Assembly (NCBI GenBank): GCA_023127875.1
Contig: JAGMFA010000143.1
Coordinates: forward strand, 1-5,363
Source of the DNA: Candidatus Zixiibacteriota bacterium
Lineage (GTDB): Bacteria > Zixibacteria > MSB-5A5 > SM1-73
Direction: 5' to 3'
Length of the DNA stretch: 5,363 nt
This document shows, in pieces, positions 5,285 through 5,363 of this stretch; position 1 is the stretch's first letter; the number at the start of each line of letters is the position of its first letter. The notes under the pieces are model-generated. The model was not told the origin of the DNA and ran no database searches. It saw only the letters and a list, made by a program, of their open reading frames with translations. The translations under genes and the position numbers were made by a program.

Positions 5285-5299
5285 TGTTACGTATTAACA
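5285..5299. promoter_or_regulatory. Small palindrome upstream of the right-edge gene, possible operator
   Basis: TGTTA (5285-5289) and TAACA (5295-5299) form an inverted repeat with a five-base centre, about 35 bases before the ATG at 5335. Autoregulated antitoxin genes often carry such operators, but no convincing promoter boxes were found with it, so the role is only suggested by position. Confidence 0.22.
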
Positions 5300-5322
5300 G
5301 AAAGGATTTGAACTGATATACG

Positions 5323-5328
5323 AGGAGG
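5323..5328 (+). promoter_or_regulatory. Strong Shine-Dalgarno site of the right-edge gene
   Basis: AGGAGG at 5323-5328 is a perfect ribosome binding core, six bases before the ATG at 5335. It is the best such site in the window and is the main reason for calling a gene start from only nine codons. Confidence 0.7.
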
Positions 5329-5334
5329 TAGAGG

Positions 5335-5363
5335 ATGTTAAAAATTCATAAAAAGATTGTCCT
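5335..5363 (+). CDS. Partial gene cut by the window end, possibly an antitoxin
   Basis: Only the first nine complete codons are present (MLKIHKKIV), plus two bases of the next. The start is well supported by the AGGAGG site at 5323-5328. The opening resembles, from memory, small antitoxin-like proteins that begin with ML-x-I-x-K-x-I-V followed by DE-x-x-x-P, usually placed just before a toxin gene of the RelE/ParE or PIN type. Nine residues cannot prove this. There is no sign of a signal peptide in the visible part. Confidence 0.5.

Overview
The window looks like a chromosomal piece of an uncultured mesophilic bacterium with moderate GC content. The gene set (a full-length RecG, a DUF366-type protein, a DUF1844-type protein) and intergenic gaps full of short GC-rich palindromes remind me of environmental genomes from Desulfobacterota or FCB-type candidate phyla. 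That placement is a weak guess; no marker gene here fixes the taxonomy. All convincing genes lie on the + strand.

Layout: (1) 1-376 has no convincing gene and holds two inverted-repeat elements. (2) A good sigma70-type promoter (377-406) drives recG, whose likely start is a TTG at 449, downstream of the longest possible reading frame. (3) A 167-base gap after recG is filled with hairpins and a duplicated 14-mer. (4) Three small or medium genes follow, codirectional, with gaps of 86-87 bases: a DUF366 family protein, an unrecognised lysine-rich 76-residue protein, and a DUF1844 protein with a charged tail. (5) A C-rich, G-poor stretch without a hairpin terminator follows (4134-4290). (6) A near-perfect promoter (4307-4334) opens a second unit: about 150 bases of leader, then two small genes. 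The first carries what looks like a one-base deletion near its 3' end; correcting it places its stop two bases before the next ATG. (7) 4960-5334 has no gene but contains two palindromic elements, one a triple hairpin array with 30-32 base units. (8) A strong ribosome binding site precedes the first nine codons of a gene cut by the window edge, possibly an antitoxin.

How the genes work together: RecG is the only gene with a well understood role (remodelling of stalled replication forks and branched DNA). The neighbours downstream are conserved but uncharacterised, and position alone does not tie them to RecG. The two-gene unit at 4491-4959 looks separately transcribed and, together with the possible antitoxin at the right edge and the palindromes, gives the right third an accessory character. 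I did not find a clear new system; the best leads are the frameshifted gene pair with its strong promoter and long leader, and the palindromic elements.
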